A stretch of 64,000 nt of DNA, taken from NCBI RefSeq assembly GCF_018388465.1, contig NZ_CP074404.1, positions 744,001-808,000 on the forward strand, written 5' to 3'. Shown here piece by piece: positions 60,571 to 64,000 of the stretch. The notes under the pieces are model-generated. The model did no database searches. It had not been told where the DNA came from and saw only the letters and a program-made list of their open reading frames with translations. How positions within the stretch are numbered: position 1 is the stretch's first letter; each line of letters opens with the position of its first letter. This DNA is from Cellulomonas fengjieae. Lineage in GTDB: Bacteria > Actinomycetota > Actinomycetes > Actinomycetales > Cellulomonadaceae. The position numbers were made by a program, and so were the translations under genes.

Positions 60571-61545
60571 TCACTGACCGTTGCTGTCGCTGACCGGTGG
60601 GTGGTTCTCGATGAGGTGCACGGCCGTCTCCTCGTCCGTGACGAGGACCGTGCACAGGCCGCTGCCGACCACCGCCCGGGCGACCGCGTGCTTGGCCGGG
60701 CCGGCGATGACCGCGATGCTGAGCGCCGCCGAGCGCAGGTGCTCCAGCGGGAGGCCCACGGTGCGCTCGTCGAGGTCGGGGTCGACGACGGCGCCGCGGT
60801 GGTCGATGTACCGGCCGACGACGTCACCGACCGCGCCCCGCCGGACCAGCTCGGCCACGTCGCCCGCCGTGAGGTAGCCGGAGTCCACCAGCACGGAGCC
60901 CGCGTCGGCGGCCCCCGCGCTGAACAGGTAGGCGTCGGCACCGGCGGCCTCGTCCAGGACGGCGGCGACGGCGCGGTCGGACTCGATGGCCCGCTTGGTC
61001 TCCAGCCGCTCGAGGATGGCCGGGCTGGGCAGCAGCGTCGCGTGCCCACCGGCCTTCTGCGCGATGGTGACGGCGGTGGCGGCCGCGGTTCCGGCACGCC
61101 GGTTGACGCTGATGCCGCCGTTGATCTGGACGACGTCGACGCCGGAGCCCCAGCCGTCCGCGAGGTGCCGGGAGAGGTCGTCGAGCGTGCGGCCCCAGCT
61201 GATCCCGAGCGTGCGGGGGACGGGGCGCAGCGCGGCGAGGTAGTCGGCGGCGGCCTGCGCGGTGCGCGACTGCAGCTCGTCCGCGCCGTCGACGCCCGTG
61301 GCGGACACGACGACCGCGTCCGCGAGCCCGCAGGTCTCCCGCAGCCGCCGCTCGAGCGCCAGCCGCCGTGCCCGCGGGTGGACGATCTGGATGCGCACGA
61401 AGCCGCTCGCCTTGGCCTGCGCCAGGAGCCGACCGACCTTCCAGCGGGTCAGCGCCAGGATCGAGCCGATCTCGTCCTGAGTCTTGTCCGCCTCGTAGTA
61501 CAGCTCGGCAGCGCGGATGGACAGCAGCTCGTCCGACTCGATCAT
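60571..61545 (-). CDS. SorC/DeoR-type sugar-binding transcriptional regulator
   Basis: A 324-residue SorC-family regulator. The N-terminal HTH reads IRAAELYYEADKTQDEIGSI and LALTRWKVGRLLAQAKASG; the C-terminal effector domain has TLGISWGRTLDDLSRHLADG and VVQINGGISVNRR, the sugar-phosphate-binding layout. Heading the operon with deoC, it probably responds to deoxyribose 5-phosphate or deoxyribose 1-phosphate (inference). ATG 61545 is preceded by GGGAGGAA five bases upstream. A palindrome TGCTCA-TC-TGAGCA sits upstream and may be its operator. Confidence 0.88.
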   Translation of the reverse strand: MIESDELLSIRAAELYYEADKTQDEIGSILALTRWKVGRLLAQAKASGFVRIQIVHPRARRLALERRLRETCGLADAVVVSATGVDGADELQSRTAQAAADYLAALRPVPRTLGISWGRTLDDLSRHLADGWGSGVDVVQINGGISVNRRAGTAAATAVTIAQKAGGHATLLPSPAILERLETKRAIESDRAVAAVLDEAAGADAYLFSAGAADAGSVLVDSGYLTAGDVAELVRRGAVGDVVGRYIDHRGAVVDPDLDERTVGLPLEHLRSAALSIAVIAGPAKHAVARAVVGSGLCTVLVTDEETAVHLIENHPPVSDSNGQ

Positions 61546-61567
61546 CCGGTTCCTCCCGCCTCGTCCC

Positions 61568-61596
61568 ACCGTAGGCACGGCCGCACCCCGTGGCAA
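61568..61596 (-). promoter_or_regulatory. Promoter of the deo operon (-35 TTGCCA, -10 TACGGT)
   Basis: On the minus strand TTGCCA (61591-61596) and TACGGT (61568-61573) are 17 bases apart, 5 of 6 and TANNNT matches, with transcription expected near 61561, just before the GGGAGGAA site. Confidence 0.55.
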
Positions 61597-61612
61597 CAGT
61601 CGTAGGTTTACG

Positions 61613-61626
61613 TGCTCATCTGAGCA
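61613..61626. promoter_or_regulatory. Palindromic operator candidate
   Basis: TGCTCA-TC-TGAGCA, perfect arms, lies in the divergent gap 17 bases upstream of the deo -35 and 12 bases upstream of the -35 facing the DUF6055-like gene. The SorC regulator is the obvious candidate binder. Confidence 0.4.
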
Positions 61627-61637
61627 GCGCGGGGGCG

Positions 61638-61666
61638 TTGACTCGACCCGGACGTTCGGCGACAGT
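61638..61666 (+). promoter_or_regulatory. Promoter of DUF6055-like gene
   Basis: TTGACT (61638-61643) and GACAGT (61661-61666) are separated by 17 bases, about 49 bases before ATG 61715. Confidence 0.4.
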
Positions 61667-61714
61667 GGGGCAGCCTTGCGGCGGAGCCGGGCAGCACGCG
61701 AGAGGACGGACCGG

Positions 61715-64000
61715 ATGGGTCGGTGGGGACGCGGCGTCGTCGCCGTCGTCGTCCTGGTCGTCGTCGGCGCCGGGCTCGCCGCGGCCGTGCGGCACCTCCG
61801 GCCGGACAAGACCGTGGTGGTGCCCGCCACCTGGGCGCAGTCGTGGGAACGCGGGCACGTGCGCGAAGGGCGGGACGTGGTGCTCGCCTGGGGGGACCTG
61901 GCGGGAGCCGACCCGGCGACGGCGCCGCCCGGGCTGCGGTTCGACCCCGCGCGCGCACTCGCCCAGCTGGACGCCCTGTACGCCCTCGACGTGCACGACC
62001 TCGGCGTCGTCGACGACCGCGGCGCGATCGCCCGGCACAAGATCGTGGTCGTCGTCGACGGGACGTGGTCGCGCGGCCCGGGATCGGGCCCACGCACCGC
62101 CGTCCCCGGCGGCGGGCTCGCCCAACCCGGGCGCGGGGCCACCGGCACGGTGAGCAACGGCGTCGGGCTGCTGCGCGTGGACGTGGCCGCGCTGACCGCC
62201 CGCGGGCACGAGTCCGCGACGGCGCCGCCCACGGGTCAGCCGGCACCCGCCGGGGGCTCCGAGTTCGACCCGTCCTGGGACCTCGCCCGCGGCTTCGCGG
62301 AGGTCGTCCAGGGGTTCGCCGTCCTCGACACGCCCGGCGGCGGGTTCGCCTCCGACGACGCCGCGACGTACTGGGCGGCGAGCGCCGCCTACCTGGCCAC
62401 CGTGGCGGCGCCCGGCGGCATCGGGAACCCGGCGGACCTGGTGCGCAGCCCGCAGCTGCACTGGCCGAGCCCGCGCCTCGGGGACGGCAGTTGGTTGCTG
62501 CTCCAGTACCTCGCCGAGCGTGACGGCGAGCAGCTGCTCGCGAGCTTGTGGCGCGAGGCCGAGGCCGGCGAGGACCCCCTGAGCGCCTACAAGCGCCTGA
62601 CCGGCCTCAGCCAGGCGGACCTGAACCGACGGGTCGCCGAGTACGCGCTGCGCACCGTGTCCTGGGACTTCGCCAACGGCAGCGCGATCGCGGACGCGGT
62701 CGACAAGCTCGACCCCGTCCTGCTCGCCGACCGCACCACCCCGGTCCAGGCCGTCGACGGCGACCCCGGGCACTACCGGGTGCTCGACGCGTTCGCGCCG
62801 TCCGACTACGGCTTCACGATCGTCCGGCTCGCGCCCGACCCCGGGGCGCGCGCCATCCACCTGCGCCTGCGCGGGCACGAGGTCGCCCCTGACGCGGGGC
62901 TGAGCTTCGGGTTCGTCGTCCTCCGCGACGGCGTCCCCCGGTACAGCCCCGTGACCGAGAGCCTCGACCAGGAGGTGCAGCTCACGCTGCGGACGGACGA
63001 GCAGGTGTACCTGGTCGTCGTCGGGGCCCCCACCGTGCACCACCCGCACGCCTCCGACGAGGGTTTCGGGGAGGTCGCGCGCTACCCGTACGAGTTCCGG
63101 GTGTCGGGCGCGAGCGTGCCCGCCGACGGCACGGAGCCGATCCCGTCGGGCGGCCACCGGCACCCGAACGGCGGCGGCTGGGTGGACGACGCGGCGACGG
63201 TGGACCCCACCGCGTTCGTCGGTCCCGACGCGGTCGTGCGCGGCGACGCACAGGTGCGGGGCAACGTGCGGATCGAGGGGCGGGCCTGGGTCGAGGCCGG
63301 CGCGGTGGCCGAGGGGGACGTGGTCGTGCGGGACGTGGCGCTCCTGCGCTCGTCGGCCCACCTGAGCGGGAGCGTGGTGGTAGGGGGCGACGCGGTCGTC
63401 GACTTCCGGTGCACGGCCGGCTCCTACCTGACGTACGACCCGGCGCGGTCGTGCGACGGGCGCGCGGGCGAGCCCGACGCGAACCCGGCGCCGACCCCGA
63501 TGACGGCCGCCGACCTGGCGCTCAGCGCGGTCCCGGGGCCCACCGGCACGCCGACGCCGGGGCCGACGTCCCCGACGCCCGCTCCGAGCACGGCCCCGAC
63601 CCCCGCGCCGACGGCCCCGCCCGACGAGCCGGACGTGCCGACGGTGCCGTCCGCACCGCCGACGCAGGGCGGCGTCGAGCCCCCCGAACCGGTGCCGGCG
63701 AGCGCGTGCTCCGCGGCGTACACGGTGACCAGCCACTGGAGCTCCGAGGGCCAGAACTGGTTCCAGGCGCAGGTCGTGGTCACCGCCGGCAGCTCGGGGG
63801 TCGGGGGGTGGGCGGTCGGCTGGACGCTGCCCGCCGGCGGACAGGTGACCTCGGTGTGGAACGCGCGGCTGGGCACCAGCGGGTCCGCCGTGACGGCGGA
63901 GAACATGTCCTACAACGGCAGCCTGCGTCCGGGCGACACCGCGACCTTCGGGTTCCAGGGCACCGCCCCCGGCGAGACCGGGCGGCAGGCGCCTCAGGTG
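61715..64000 (+). CDS. Secreted DUF6055-like protein with hexapeptide-like repeat and CBM2 (3' end cut)
   Basis: At least 762 residues, open to the window end. Residues about 7-25 are a signal or anchor (VVAVVVLVVVGAGLAAAV). Residues about 60-480 resemble the DUF6055/Svx-AvrXca-like domain: WGDLAGADP, RFDPARALAQLDALYALDVH and later HLRLRGHEV. Residues about 495-567 hold beta-helix-like repeats (VVRGDAQVRGNVRIEGRAWV). A Pro/Thr/Ala linker spans about 590-660 and a family 2 cellulose-binding module starts near Cys664, with WFQAQVVVTAG, SVWNARLG, MSYNGSL and FGFQGTAPG. It is probably exported and cellulose-binding. No glycosidase motif is visible. AGAGGA lies eight bases before ATG 61715. Confidence 0.82.
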   Translation, partial: MGRWGRGVVAVVVLVVVGAGLAAAVRHLRPDKTVVVPATWAQSWERGHVREGRDVVLAWGDLAGADPATAPPGLRFDPARALAQLDALYALDVHDLGVVDDRGAIARHKIVVVVDGTWSRGPGSGPRTAVPGGGLAQPGRGATGTVSNGVGLLRVDVAALTARGHESATAPPTGQPAPAGGSEFDPSWDLARGFAEVVQGFAVLDTPGGGFASDDAATYWAASAAYLATVAAPGGIGNPADLVRSPQLHWPSPRLGDGSWLLLQYLAERDGEQLLASLWREAEAGEDPLSAYKRLTGLSQADLNRRVAEYALRTVSWDFANGSAIADAVDKLDPVLLADRTTPVQAVDGDPGHYRVLDAFAPSDYGFTIVRLAPDPGARAIHLRLRGHEVAPDAGLSFGFVVLRDGVPRYSPVTESLDQEVQLTLRTDEQVYLVVVGAPTVHHPHASDEGFGEVARYPYEFRVSGASVPADGTEPIPSGGHRHPNGGGWVDDAATVDPTAFVGPDAVVRGDAQVRGNVRIEGRAWVEAGAVAEGDVVVRDVALLRSSAHLSGSVVVGGDAVVDFRCTAGSYLTYDPARSCDGRAGEPDANPAPTPMTAADLALSAVPGPTGTPTPGPTSPTPAPSTAPTPAPTAPPDEPDVPTVPSAPPTQGGVEPPEPVPASACSAAYTVTSHWSSEGQNWFQAQVVVTAGSSGVGGWAVGWTLPAGGQVTSVWNARLGTSGSAVTAENMSYNGSLRPGDTATFGFQGTAPGETGRQAPQV

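Overview
The window is about 64 kb of very GC-rich DNA, with G or C at nearly every third codon position, frequent GTG starts and many 4-base ATGA/GTGA gene overlaps. It looks like the chromosome of an actinobacterium. Mycothiol synthesis (mshB), an F420/DUF385-type protein, the sigE-rseA-htrA-tatB block, the dapD/dapE/LOG/folP2/DUF3117 block and a family 2 cellulose-binding module on a secreted protein point to Cellulomonadaceae, probably Cellulomonas or a close relative (inference from gene content; no search was run). Most of the window is housekeeping DNA, with one clearly accessory insert. I see no rRNA, tRNA, CRISPR array, IS element or phage.

Layout. 1-3.2 kb: small metabolic and unknown genes. 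3.5-12.7 kb: a peptide-type ABC importer (two substrate-binding lipoproteins, two permeases, one double ATPase) with an antisense PH-domain gene lodged inside it. 12.7-16.6 kb: typA, mshB, a DUF6113-like membrane protein and a flavin reductase. 16.7-20.1 kb: a giant VanW protein. 20.1-31.4 kb: fdxA, dapC, gltA, a transglycosylase-like protein, dapD, divergent dapE, a LOG-family protein, folP2, a membrane glycosyltransferase, DUF3117 and pepA, resembling the Mycobacterium Rv1201c-Rv1211 neighbourhood. 31.4-33.5 kb: accessory DNA (a methyltransferase flanked by two copies of the pepA 3' end, and a cutinase/PET-hydrolase-like enzyme). 33.5-42.1 kb: O-methyltransferase, sigE-rseA-htrA-tatB, trpS, a 2H phosphoesterase, YihY and others. 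42.2-47.1 kb: the sdhCDAB operon and manC. 47.1-61.5 kb: an M20 amidohydrolase, then a nucleoside uptake and salvage region (BMP lipoprotein, ABC ATPase, two permeases, cdd, deoA, add) facing a deoxyribose catabolic operon (SorC regulator, deoC, aldehyde dehydrogenase, truncated aldehyde-dehydrogenase-like protein). 61.7 kb to the end: a large secreted DUF6055-like protein with a hexapeptide-like repeat and a CBM2, cut by the window edge.

How parts work together. Nucleosides imported by the BMP/ABC system can be deaminated (add, cdd) and phosphorolysed (deoA). The resulting deoxyribose phosphate can be cleaved by DeoC, and the acetaldehyde oxidised by the aldehyde dehydrogenase. Citrate synthase and succinate dehydrogenase each have a CRP/GlxR-like box upstream. 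SigE has a promoter matching its own consensus, and its operon encodes the anti-sigma factor, an envelope protease and a Tat component. At least eleven genes have a TANNNT element only 6-7 bases before the start codon, suggesting leaderless mRNAs.

The points most worth following up are the cutinase with its TetR-type operator, the pepA 3'-end duplication, the DUF6055-repeat-CBM2 architecture, a methyltransferase whose only sensible start codon is ATC, and the enlarged OppB-type permease.
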